Source: Actinobacteria bacterium UBA5182
GTDB taxonomy: Bacteria; Actinomycetota; UBA4738
Length of the DNA stretch: 18,709 bases
Assembly (NCBI GenBank): GCA_002413185.1
Contig: DHWM01000068.1
Coordinates: 1 to 18,709 of the forward strand
Direction: 5' to 3'
Shown: positions 1-6,980 of the stretch, one piece after another
Position numbering within the stretch: the stretch's first letter is position 1
Layout of the letters: each line of letters begins with the position of its first letter
Made by a program: the position numbers and the translations under genes
The notes under the pieces: generated by a model
Seen by the model: the letters and a program-made list of their open reading frames with translations, nothing else
Databases searched by the model: none
What the model was told of the DNA's origin: nothing

Positions 1-55
1 TGACCCCCGCAGAGGGCCGGCGAGTCGAACGGCGTTCGGCCGGGCCGGGCCGGGG

Positions 56-1165
56 CTAGCCGACGGTCTGGCCCGGCGGGAGGCCGTTGACGTCCGGCCC
101 CGCTCGGCCTCCCAGAAAGCACTCCACGGCGTCCGCCACCGCCACCGCAACGGCGGATCGGAACGCAGGGTCGCGGGCTAGCGCCTCCTCGCGGGGGTTG
201 GTGATGAAGCACGGTTCCACGTGCACCGCCGGCATCTGCGTCTCACGCAGGAGCGGCAGGGCCTTGGGATGGGTCCGCCCGTCCTTGAGTCCCAATCGCC
301 CGGTCAGCTCCTCCTGGATGAGATCCGCCAGCCGGTGTCCCGCCTGGGAGGACCAGCCCTCCCGGCCGTAGTAGTAGGTGGAGGCGCCCTCGGCGGCAGC
401 GTCACCGTGGGAGTTCAGATGGAACGCCACCAGGACCTCGGCGCCGATGTCGTTGGCGAGCCGGGCCCGACTGGAAACCGATGGATCCGAGTCGGCGGTC
501 CGCAGGATCAAGGGGTTGGCGCCCCGTCTGGCGAGCTCGTCCGCCAGGGCCTCGGCCAGCGAGAACGCGGCCGCGCCTTCGGTCACGCCGCTCGGCCCGA
601 TACCTCCGGGCTCCTCGGGTCCGTGCCCGGCGTCGATGGCGATGCGAGCGCCCACCAGGCTCGCTGAGAGGCGTCGAAGCGCTTCGCCTTCCCGGACGGC
701 GGCCCGCCCCGGACCCGTGCTGAGTGGCCGAAGCCTCCGCAGCGCCCCCACCGTCGTCGTCCCGACGATCCCGTCAGGCGGCATGCCGACGTTCTTCTGG
801 AAGTCTCGAACGGCCCGGTCGGTCCTCTCTCCCAGGATCCCGTCCTCTCGACCCGCGTCGAAGCCGAGCAGGTTCAGCATGTTCTGGAGGGACCGCACAT
901 CGTCGCCGCGGTAGAAGGGTTGATGCAGGTACAGAACGCGATCGCCGAAGGCGTACCCGGCCTCTACCAGCTCCTCCCAGGTGTGCTCCCCGACCATGCC
1001 GTCGACGAGGAGCTGCCGGCGCTGCTGGAACTCCCGGACGGCTCGTTCCGTGGTCGCACCGAAGTGACCGTGCTCTTCGGAGTCGATCCTGTATCCGAGG
1101 GTCCCCAGGCGCGCCTGCACGTCGAGGACGGCGTCGCCGCTGGAACCTCTGGCTAAGGTACGCAT
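56..1165 (-). CDS. cwlM: N-acetylmuramoyl-L-alanine amidase with two peptidoglycan-binding domains (CwlM-like)
   Basis: Predicted 369-residue protein. Two PG_binding_1 repeats (about residues 8-65 and 88-145) precede an Amidase_3 domain (about 172-352), a zinc enzyme family that cuts the MurNAc to L-Ala bond of peptidoglycan. The family's metal and catalytic residues are visible: His181 in DAGHG, Glu196 in GVTEG, His249 in FHLNS and Glu317 in HVEPCF. There is no signal peptide or membrane segment, as in mycobacterial CwlM, which is reported to be cytoplasmic and to activate MurA. Position after trxB/trxA matches Rv3915. The start at 1165 is preferred because GGGAAG lies about 9 nt upstream; an in-frame ATG at 1174 sits directly against that site. 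Amidase family is certain; whether it is an enzyme, a regulator or both is inference. Confidence 0.9.
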   Translation of the reverse strand: MRTLARGSSGDAVLDVQARLGTLGYRIDSEEHGHFGATTERAVREFQQRRQLLVDGMVGEHTWEELVEAGYAFGDRVLYLHQPFYRGDDVRSLQNMLNLLGFDAGREDGILGERTDRAVRDFQKNVGMPPDGIVGTTTVGALRRLRPLSTGPGRAAVREGEALRRLSASLVGARIAIDAGHGPEEPGGIGPSGVTEGAAAFSLAEALADELARRGANPLILRTADSDPSVSSRARLANDIGAEVLVAFHLNSHGDAAAEGASTYYYGREGWSSQAGHRLADLIQEELTGRLGLKDGRTHPKALPLLRETQMPAVHVEPCFITNPREEALARDPAFRSAVAVAVADAVECFLGGRAGPDVNGLPPGQTVG

Positions 1166-1301
1166 TCGGATCATTCTTCCCGAGAACGCCCGCTGGCACC
1201 CGCCCAAATCCTCATGGCACGGGGACGTCGAAGCAGAGGCGGCTGGGAGGGTCGGGGGCTAGGCCTGGCTCGCCACGTGAGAGCCCGCGCGACGGAGCGC
1301 C

Positions 1302-1634
1302 TCAGGCGGCCAGGTGCGGCTGGATCTCGCGCAGGATGGCGTCCTTGCCGCGGGCGCCCACCACGCGAGCCTTCTCCTCCCCATCCTTGAAGACGATCAG
1401 CGTGGGGATGCTCATCACGGCGAACCGCCGCGCGGTCTCAGGATTGTCATCAACATTGAGCTTCACGGCCTTGAGATCCTCGGCGTGGTCGCGGGCGATC
1501 TCTTCGACCACCGGGGACACCATGTGGCAGGGGACGCACCATTCGGCCCAGAAGTCGACGAGCACCAGCCGGTCCGACCCCAGAACCTGGTCCTGGAAGT
1601 CCTGGTCGCTCACGTGTGTGACGGTGTCAGTCAT
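1302..1634 (-). CDS. trxA: Thioredoxin
   Basis: 110-residue thioredoxin, the usual size for the family, which reduces protein disulfides in the cytosol using electrons from thioredoxin reductase. The redox motif is WCVPC (Cys33, Cys36) after the conserved DFWAEW stretch, and the cis-proline lies in SIPTL (about residues 75-79). The motif has Val where most thioredoxins have Gly. AGAAGGGA about 9 nt upstream supports the ATG at 1634. It follows the M23 peptidase gene by 56 nt on the same strand, with trxB one gene further upstream, so the reductase and thioredoxin genes are separated by a single gene. By position it corresponds to mycobacterial trxC. Confidence 0.95.
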   Translation of the reverse strand: MTDTVTHVSDQDFQDQVLGSDRLVLVDFWAEWCVPCHMVSPVVEEIARDHAEDLKAVKLNVDDNPETARRFAVMSIPTLIVFKDGEEKARVVGARGKDAILREIQPHLAA

Positions 1635-1690
1635 ATCAGAGTGTCCCTTCTGTCGCTGTCCCTTCGGTTGAACGCGCCTCGCATCTTCTC

Positions 1691-2485
1691 CTATTCCCTC
1701 GGGGTGATGCCCGGATTCATCAGGACGCTCTCCACCGCGTGATCCCACGCAGCTCTCGAGCCCTTCTCGGCCAGTCGGTCCAAGCCGGCCTGGGTGCGAT
1801 GATCGGCGGCTGTGGTGGAGGTGTACAGCGAAACGAGCGTGGCGTAGGGATCCACCCACTGCGTGCCCACCTCCAGGCCGAAGTGAAGGTGAGGCGGGAA
1901 CTCGTCGCGATGGCCGGGAGGGCCGTAGCCGGTGTTCCCGACCAGGCCGAGAAGAGTTCCGGCCGACACCCGCGCGCCGATCACGATGCCAGGGGCGACA
2001 GCCGAAAGGTGCGCGTAAAAATAGTAACGGCCGTCCACGCCACGAACACCCACTCGCGTTCCTGAGTAGAACTGCCAGCCGAGGTTTTCCACCGTCCCCG
2101 GCTCCATGCTCACGATGGGGGTCCCCCGTTCCGCGAGGATGTCGATCCCTTCGTGCACACCCACCAATTGCCATTTGCCTCCGATGAACCTGAGCCGTGG
2201 TGCATGCCAGTCGTCGAGGATCTCGATGAGCGACAGGAAGTTCGATCTGGTCAGCGGGAACGCCTTCCCGCCGACGATGACTGGACGGTAGTACGCGGGG
2301 GCGGCGACCAGCGCCTCGGCCGGCCTCGCTGCCGATGGACCGCCGGGGTCGGGGTCAAGAACAGACGAAACCTTCCTCGGGGGGCTTGCCGGGAGGGCGA
2401 CCGCCACCGCCAGGGCGAACGCGCCAGCGAGCACTCTGCGGCTGATTCGTGGAGCGAGGGATGGCCCCGACCCGGTGATCCTCAC
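1691..2485 (-). CDS. M23 (LytM-like) peptidase, secreted or membrane-anchored
   Basis: About 264 residues from a GTG start 10 nt after the trxB stop. No clear ribosome site is visible, so translation is probably coupled to trxB. A hydrophobic segment at about residues 16-34 follows basic residues and looks like a signal peptide or anchor. The M23 domain covers about residues 105-215 and has the family's zinc and catalytic residues: HEGID (His111, Asp115), His159 in YAHLS, and HLHFG (His199, His201). M23 enzymes cleave peptide cross-links in peptidoglycan, or activate amidases when inactive; here all ligands are present, so an active endopeptidase is inferred. The gene sits between trxB and trxA, whereas mycobacterial trxB2 and trxC are adjacent. 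The start is uncertain because the frame stays open into trxB. Confidence 0.85.
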   Translation of the reverse strand: MRITGSGPSLAPRISRRVLAGAFALAVAVALPASPPRKVSSVLDPDPGGPSAARPAEALVAAPAYYRPVIVGGKAFPLTRSNFLSLIEILDDWHAPRLRFIGGKWQLVGVHEGIDILAERGTPIVSMEPGTVENLGWQFYSGTRVGVRGVDGRYYFYAHLSAVAPGIVIGARVSAGTLLGLVGNTGYGPPGHRDEFPPHLHFGLEVGTQWVDPYATLVSLYTSTTAADHRTQAGLDRLAEKGSRAAWDHAVESVLMNPGITPRE

Positions 2486-2495
2486 TGGCGACGGG

Positions 2496-3428
2496 TCAGT
2501 GACCGTGGGCCTCGAGGAAGCGCTCGGCGTCGATGGCCGCCTGGCATCCCATGCCGGCTGCCGTGATCGCCTGCCGGTAGGTGAAGTCGACCACGTCGCC
2601 CGCGGCGAACACCCCTTCCACACTCGTCAGCGTGGTTGGCTCCTGCACCACGATGTAGCCGTTCGAAAGCTCGACCTGTCCTTCGAACAGCGCGGTGTTC
2701 GGGGTATGTCCGATGGCCACGAACACCCCGGAGGCCTGCACTTCCCTGGTCTCGCCGGTCCGGACGTTCTTGAGCCGCGCCCCGGCCACCTGGCCGTCGC
2801 CCAGGACCTCCTCGATCACCGTGTCCCACAGGAACGAGATCTTCTGGTTGGCGAAGGCCCGATCCTGCATGATCTTCGACGCTCGCAGAGAGTCGCGGCG
2901 GTGGACCACCGTCACCTTCGTGGCGAACCGGGTCAGGAAGATGGCCTCCTCCAGCGCCGAGTCGCCGCCGCCCACGACCAGCAGCTCGAGGCCGCGGAAG
3001 AAGAAGCCGTCGCACGTGGCGCAGGTGGAGACGCCGTGACCGAGGAGGCGTCGTTCAGATTCGAGCCCCATCATCTTGGCCGTGGCGCCGGTGGTGATGA
3101 TGAGCGTCCGGGCTCGCCTCTCTTCGTCTCCAGACCACACTCCGAACGGCCGGGTGGAGAGGTCGACCCGTGTCGCTTCCTGGTGGAGCAGCTCAGCGTC
3201 GAATCGGGCCGCCTGCTTCTCCATCTTCTCCATGAGCTCAGGGCCCAGAACGGCGTCGGGGAACCCCGGATAGTTCTCGACCTCGGTGGTCAGCATGAGC
3301 TGGCCGCCCGCGTCGATCCCTTTCAGGACCAGTGGCTTGAGGTTGGCCCGGGCGGCGTACAGCGCGGCCGTGAGTCCGGCCGGTCCGGACCCCAGGATCA
3401 CCACGTCGCGTTCTTCCACGGCGGCCAT
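2496..3428 (-). CDS. trxB: Thioredoxin reductase (NADPH)
   Basis: 310-residue flavoprotein that transfers electrons from NADPH through FAD to thioredoxin. Visible motifs in order: FAD-binding GSGPAG (13-18), redox-active CATC (Cys136, Cys139), the NADPH-site GGGDSALEEA (153-162) and HRRDS (176-180), and the C-terminal FAD motif AAGDV (275-279). Length is typical of the low-molecular-weight bacterial enzyme. The ATG at 3428 is used; an in-frame GTG at 3434 is equally possible because a candidate promoter places the transcription start at about this position. Its partner thioredoxin lies two genes downstream. The anti-sigma gene ends 80 nt upstream. Confidence 0.97.
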   Translation of the reverse strand: MAAVEERDVVILGSGPAGLTAALYAARANLKPLVLKGIDAGGQLMLTTEVENYPGFPDAVLGPELMEKMEKQAARFDAELLHQEATRVDLSTRPFGVWSGDEERRARTLIITTGATAKMMGLESERRLLGHGVSTCATCDGFFFRGLELLVVGGGDSALEEAIFLTRFATKVTVVHRRDSLRASKIMQDRAFANQKISFLWDTVIEEVLGDGQVAGARLKNVRTGETREVQASGVFVAIGHTPNTALFEGQVELSNGYIVVQEPTTLTSVEGVFAAGDVVDFTYRQAITAAGMGCQAAIDAERFLEAHGH

Positions 3429-3439
3429 TTTCACATAGG

Positions 3440-3465
3440 AACCTCGGGCGTCGGGGTGTTGTTCC
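3440..3465 (-). promoter_or_regulatory. Candidate SigR/SigH-class ECF promoter of trxB
   Basis: On the minus strand GGAAC (3465-3461) is followed after 18 nt by GTT (3442-3440). This matches the known GGAAY-N18-GTT pattern of thiol-oxidative-stress ECF sigma promoters such as Streptomyces SigR and mycobacterial SigH, which control trxB in those organisms. Transcription would begin near 3433, at or just before the trxB start codon, giving little or no leader. The adjacent sigma factor may or may not be the one that reads it. Motif match only. Confidence 0.5.
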
Positions 3466-3482
3466 CCCGGTCCTGGTCTCCA

Positions 3483-3496
3483 GCAGGGGGTCCTGC
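3483..3496 (-). terminator. Small hairpin after the anti-sigma gene
   Basis: A perfect 5-bp stem (GCAGG/CCTGC) with a 4-nt loop lies 12 nt past the anti-sigma stop. There is no T-tract, so it would be at best a weak terminator separating the sigma/anti-sigma transcript from trxB. Confidence 0.2.
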
Positions 3497-3508
3497 GCTC
3501 CCGGAGCC

Positions 3509-4372
3509 CTAGAGGGAGTGGGTGCTGAAGAACAGGGGCTGGCAGCCGTCCCGGGTGACGGCCACCAGGACCAGGTGGCCGGCGGAGCTGCCGGAGCCCT
3601 GGACCACGAAGGCTCCGATGTACGCCGGGGTGCCCTGGAACGTCGCGGCTTCGACGTAGGTCGGTCTCGCGGTCGGCGAGGCCATCCCGCTCCCGCGCTC
3701 CAGGCATCCCACCGCATCCGTGAACGGCGCTCCCAGGGCGAGCCGCTCGGCCGTGCCCGGAACCGGTCCGAACGCCGCAGGCGGCCGTGGTGCCTGGGAG
3801 TCGGCGGGGGTGGAGCCCGGCTTCAACCGCGCCGAGAGCTGGGCCGCCAGCGCGGTGAGGGACTGGGCCGAGTAATCCGTTTGGGTCTCCCGCAACCCAG
3901 CGGCAGGCGAGGCAGATGCGGCGGCAGCCTTGCCCGGCGCGGTGCTGGGGACGTTCCCGGCGCTCCCCCCGAACACGAAAACGGCGGTGATGGCGGCCGC
4001 GGCCGCCAGGCCGGCCACCCCGGTCACCACGCGTGGATTGATCTTCCACCCGACGGGGAACCGGCGCCGTCTCCGCGAGGCGGAGGCCCGGGATGCGGGC
4101 TCTGTCGTTTCGATGGAGTCTCGCCTGTACGCGGCCAATGTCGCCGCCGCCACTCCGGGCGCCTCGAGCTCGGGAAGCGAAGTCATGGCGGCCCGCGCCG
4201 ATGAGGCGGCCTCGACGTCCGCGGAGCAACGCGAACACTCTCGAAGGTGTCCCTCGACCTGGGCCCGCTGGTCGGAGGCGGGCATGCCCTCGACGTAGGC
4301 CGCCAGCAGCTCCTCCGGATGCTCCGAAGGCTGCGGCGAAGGTGCCGGAGATGTGTTCGAGATATCGCTCAT
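3509..4372 (-). CDS. Zinc-binding anti-sigma factor, single-pass membrane protein
   Basis: 287 residues. The N-terminal domain has the ZAS signature His-x3-Cys-x2-Cys (His42, Cys46, Cys49), which binds the partner sigma factor. A basic stretch (about 100-104) and a hydrophobic helix (about 115-136) follow, then an Ala/Pro/Ser-rich linker and an outer domain to residue 287. That outer domain carries two cysteines, Cys223 and Cys277, that could form a disulfide. The ATG overlaps the sigma stop (ATGA, 4 nt), the usual arrangement for a sigma/anti-sigma pair needing balanced synthesis. By position it corresponds to mycobacterial Rv3912. The signal it senses is unknown; ZAS proteins sense redox state or envelope stress, and only the N-terminal fold is recognised here. 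Confidence 0.85.
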   Translation of the reverse strand: MSDISNTSPAPSPQPSEHPEELLAAYVEGMPASDQRAQVEGHLRECSRCSADVEAASSARAAMTSLPELEAPGVAAATLAAYRRDSIETTEPASRASASRRRRRFPVGWKINPRVVTGVAGLAAAAAITAVFVFGGSAGNVPSTAPGKAAAASASPAAGLRETQTDYSAQSLTALAAQLSARLKPGSTPADSQAPRPPAAFGPVPGTAERLALGAPFTDAVGCLERGSGMASPTARPTYVEAATFQGTPAYIGAFVVQGSGSSAGHLVLVAVTRDGCQPLFFSTHSL

Positions 4373-4938
4373 GGGATCGATGGCTTCGACGAGCCGGGGA
4401 CGCCTTGGGGTTCCCGGGTGAGCGCCCGACCTAGGGCGACCCGCCCCCGGTGCAGGCGGGACTTCACGGTTCCGAGCGGGATCTGGAGGATACCGGCGAT
4501 CTCTTCGAGTGGCAGGTCCTGCGCGTCGTGCATCACCAGGACTACCCGGAACTCGTCCGGCACGGCGAGCAGGGCCTGCTGGACGTCCGCCGCCGCGGCC
4601 GCCCTGTCGGCGTGATCGGGCGACGGGGCCGGCTCCGGGGCTTCCGCGGACACGACCGGCGTTCGAGCCCGCTTCCGGAGCGAGTCGTAGCACGCGTTCA
4701 CGGCGATGCGGTGAAGCCAGGTGGAGAAGGCGGCGTCCCCTCGGAACGACGACAGCTTCCGGAAGCACGACAAGAAGGCATCCTGCGTGGCGTCACGGGC
4801 GTCTTCGGCCTTCCCAAGCATCCGGAAGGCCAGGTTGTACACGCGTCGCTCGTGGCGCTCCACCAAGGCCACGAACGCCTCCTCGCGCCCCGCTCTGAAT
4901 CGCCTGACCAGTTCCTCGTCGGACGGGTCGGCGCTCAT
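4369..4938 (-). CDS. sigM: ECF RNA polymerase sigma factor (SigM position)
   Basis: 189-residue group 4 sigma factor. Region 2 covers about residues 20-90, including the conserved DATQDAF stretch (49-55) and the STWLHRIAVN promoter-melting segment (72-81). Region 4 covers about 118-172 with the EIAGILQIPLGTVKSRLHR helix-turn-helix. The linker is Pro/Ala-rich. The start ATG overlaps the kinase stop (ATGA), with GGAAAG about 6 nt upstream, and its own stop overlaps the anti-sigma start, so kinase, sigma and anti-sigma form a coupled cassette. Gene order matches mycobacterial sigM (Rv3911); the name rests on position and family, not on a close sequence comparison. Activity is presumably held in check by the next gene product. 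Confidence 0.92.
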   Translation of the reverse strand: MSADPSDEELVRRFRAGREEAFVALVERHERRVYNLAFRMLGKAEDARDATQDAFLSCFRKLSSFRGDAAFSTWLHRIAVNACYDSLRKRARTPVVSAEAPEPAPSPDHADRAAAAADVQQALLAVPDEFRVVLVMHDAQDLPLEEIAGILQIPLGTVKSRLHRGRVALGRALTREPQGVPGSSKPSIP

Positions 4939-6521
4939 GCCGGCTTTCCCAGGACCGAGATCTCGCTGATGGCCGCGGCGAAGCGCCCACCGTCGGGACC
5001 GAGCTCGATGATCCACACGAGAAGAGCGGACGTCTTGACCGGCTGGAGGTGGATCACGGTTTGTCCGGAGGGCTCCATCTCGAACGTGGTCCCGCCGTCG
5101 GTGGACCGGAGCGGATCGGAGAGGTGGTCGAGGGGCCCCGACTGGATCTGGAACCTCCAGCCCGTGATGGGGCTGTCCACGGTGACCTGCTGGACTTCGG
5201 CATCCTTTCCCAAGCTCACCCACAATCCCAGGCCGTGCTTGAGCTGACCGAACTGGGGCGAGCTGTAGTGGTCGGTCGTCCACGCCGTGGAGGACTTCCC
5301 GTCGAACGCGAGGTGCACCTCGTCGGGATGTTCGCTGTGATCACTGCCCTGAGGGTCGAAGTCCTTGCTACCGGTGATCCGGACCGGCGTGGCGGCCGTT
5401 CCGCCGGTCTGTCCGCCGGATGCCGCTGGAGCCCCGCGAATCCCCAGGGGGCCGCCGAACTGCAGCCGTCCTAACGCCACGCCGAGAGCGATGGCCACCG
5501 CAGCCACCACGATGACGATCAGCGGGATCAGCATCCACGAGCGGAACGCGGAGCCCGCCGGGATCTGACTCGCCGCCCGTCCTTCTGGCCGATCAGTCCT
5601 CTCGTCCCCGCCTCGCCATCCGCCGGCAGCCCACCTTCTCCCAGGCTGCCCCGCGATGGGAGGGAGGGCTTGCGTTCTGGCCGCTCCCCTGCCCGGAGCA
5701 GCCCGCTCCAGGGCGCTTCGCATCGCCTCGGCCGACGAGTACCGATCGTCGGGGTCCCGCTCGAGGGCCCGGATCATCACCGCCTCCAGGGAACGGGAGA
5801 TCTCCGGGCGGATGTCGCGAGGAGCGGTGGGGTTCTGGGTCAGCCGCATCATCGCCGTCGCCACGTCGGTCTCGGCGACGAATGGCGGCCGGCCGGTCAG
5901 CATCTCGTACAGGACCACGCCGAGGGAATAGAGGTCTGAGCGGGCGTCGATCCGGTCGCCCTGCACCTGTTCGGGAGAGAGGTACCGAACTGTCCCCAGC
6001 ACCGCGCCGGTGGTGGTCAGGTCGAGATCGCCGAACGCCGCCTTGGCGATCCCAAAGTCCGTCACCTTTACCCGGCCGTCCTCGCCGACCAGGACGTTTC
6101 CCGGCTTGATGTCCCGGTGGATCAGCCCATGAGAGTGGGCCAGGGCCAGCGCGCTGAGCACCGGAAGGATCAGCCCGATCGCCTCGTCGGGGTCCGTCTG
6201 TCCGCGCGCCTGCATGAGGTCCGCCAAGGTCGAGCCGGCGAAGTACTCCATCACTATGTACCGCAGGCCCTCTTCGTCTCCGGTGTCGAAGATGCTGATG
6301 ATGTTGGGATGGGTGAGCCGGGCGGCTGCGACGGCTTCGGCTTGGAACCGCTGGGCGAACGTCGGATCCTCGCCGAGGTCGTGGCGAAGGACCTTGACCG
6401 CCACGGTCCGGGCGAGGACTTCGTCCAGCGCCTGCCAGACGAAGGCCATTCCGCCGGCGGCGATGAGTTCCTTGAGGACGTAGCGACCCGCCAGCCGCCG
6501 TTCCGGCGCGAGCGCTTCCAT
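4935..6521 (-). CDS. Transmembrane Ser/Thr protein kinase with an extracellular discoidin/CBM-like domain
   Basis: 528 residues. The cytoplasmic kinase domain (about 12-272) has the catalytic Lys43 in VAVKVL, HRDIKPGN (Asp137), DFG (155-157), SPE (182-184) and an activation loop with Thr169-171. The glycine loop AAGGMA keeps only some of the usual glycines, which is common in bacterial kinases. A juxtamembrane linker leads to one membrane helix (about 330-352). The outer domain (about 385-528) contains segments such as AFDGKSSTAWTT and LGLWVSLGK, typical of discoidin/F5-8C-like carbohydrate-binding folds. Mycobacterial MviN (Rv3910) ends in a pseudokinase, a helix and a similar outer domain; here this part is a separate gene with a complete catalytic set. 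Its stop overlaps the sigma start by 4 nt, linking envelope sensing to the sigma factor. Substrates and ligand are unknown. Confidence 0.9.
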   Translation of the reverse strand: MEALAPERRLAGRYVLKELIAAGGMAFVWQALDEVLARTVAVKVLRHDLGEDPTFAQRFQAEAVAAARLTHPNIISIFDTGDEEGLRYIVMEYFAGSTLADLMQARGQTDPDEAIGLILPVLSALALAHSHGLIHRDIKPGNVLVGEDGRVKVTDFGIAKAAFGDLDLTTTGAVLGTVRYLSPEQVQGDRIDARSDLYSLGVVLYEMLTGRPPFVAETDVATAMMRLTQNPTAPRDIRPEISRSLEAVMIRALERDPDDRYSSAEAMRSALERAAPGRGAARTQALPPIAGQPGRRWAAGGWRGGDERTDRPEGRAASQIPAGSAFRSWMLIPLIVIVVAAVAIALGVALGRLQFGGPLGIRGAPAASGGQTGGTAATPVRITGSKDFDPQGSDHSEHPDEVHLAFDGKSSTAWTTDHYSSPQFGQLKHGLGLWVSLGKDAEVQQVTVDSPITGWRFQIQSGPLDHLSDPLRSTDGGTTFEMEPSGQTVIHLQPVKTSALLVWIIELGPDGGRFAAAISEISVLGKPA

Positions 6522-6528
6522 GGCGGCC

Positions 6529-6534
6529 AGTCTA
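6529..6534 (-). promoter_or_regulatory. Candidate -10 element for a leaderless kinase transcript
   Basis: TAGACT on the minus strand lies 7 nt before the kinase ATG, in the 51-nt gap after the small membrane protein gene. There is no Shine-Dalgarno sequence and no convincing -35. The spacing would place transcription initiation at the start codon, as in leaderless actinobacterial genes. Confidence 0.35.
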
Positions 6535-6572
6535 CCGGCGAGGACGGGGCCGCTTGACGATGCCCGGCGTGC

Positions 6573-6980
6573 TCAGGGAACGTGCTTGCCTTCCTCGACG
6601 GCGTGCTCGATGCCGAGGTGTCGCAGGAACGACAGACGCTGCAGGATCCACGTGTGCGCCGTACCGGTCGCTCGCACGGTGACCGTTCCGTCGTAGGCCG
6701 CCTGGAACGAGGTCACCCGCGTCCCGGGATCCGATTCGGCCGCGGCCTCCAACGCGGCGGTCTGCGCCCGGACCGGGTTCCGAGTCATGTAGTAGGCGTC
6801 GGCCCCCGCGCTGGCGGCGGCGTCGGTGGCTCCCTGCACTCGAATCTTGGCCATCACCACCTGGCCGGTCTCGTTCGCCGCGATGGCGAGGATCACGAAT
6901 ACCAGCGCGATGCGGACGAAGGACCCCGTGACGAGGCCTCGCTCCTCTCGGTGGAGGCGTTCGAACGACGATGGGCTCAT
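6573..6980 (-). CDS. Small single-pass membrane protein, TadE/TadG-like
   Basis: 135 residues. A short basic cytoplasmic start (HREERGLVTGS) leads into one hydrophobic helix (about 19-38). This is followed by VVMAKIRVQGATDAAASAGADAYY-like sequence, rich in small residues. The pattern 'ERG..T, helix, QGATDAAASAGA' resembles TadE/TadG pilus-assembly and pseudopilin-like proteins, but no other pilus genes are near. The remainder (about 85-110) appears beta-rich and extracytoplasmic. The ATG overlaps the MurJ stop (ATGA), so it is translated together with murJ. I do not know of a counterpart in the mycobacterial locus, where murJ and the kinase-like part are one gene. Function unknown; a MurJ- or kinase-associated envelope role is only inferred from position. 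Confidence 0.75.
   Translation of the reverse strand: MSPSSFERLHREERGLVTGSFVRIALVFVILAIAANETGQVVMAKIRVQGATDAAASAGADAYYMTRNPVRAQTAALEAAAESDPGTRVTSFQAAYDGTVTVRATGTAHTWILQRLSFLRHLGIEHAVEEGKHVP

Noticed and set aside
1267..1285. Possible hairpin GGCTC/GAGCC with an inner CACGTG between trxA and the amidase
   Set aside because: Only 5 bp with a 9-nt loop and no T-tract; hairpins of this size are expected by chance at this GC content.
724..1671. Long open frame on the plus strand over the amidase and thioredoxin genes
   Set aside because: It is antisense to two clearly conserved proteins, is Arg/Pro/Ser-rich and has no recognisable motif; it is a shadow of high GC content.
2986..3050. CATC and neighbouring motif considered as a second thioredoxin-like gene
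   Set aside because: It is the redox centre of trxB itself.
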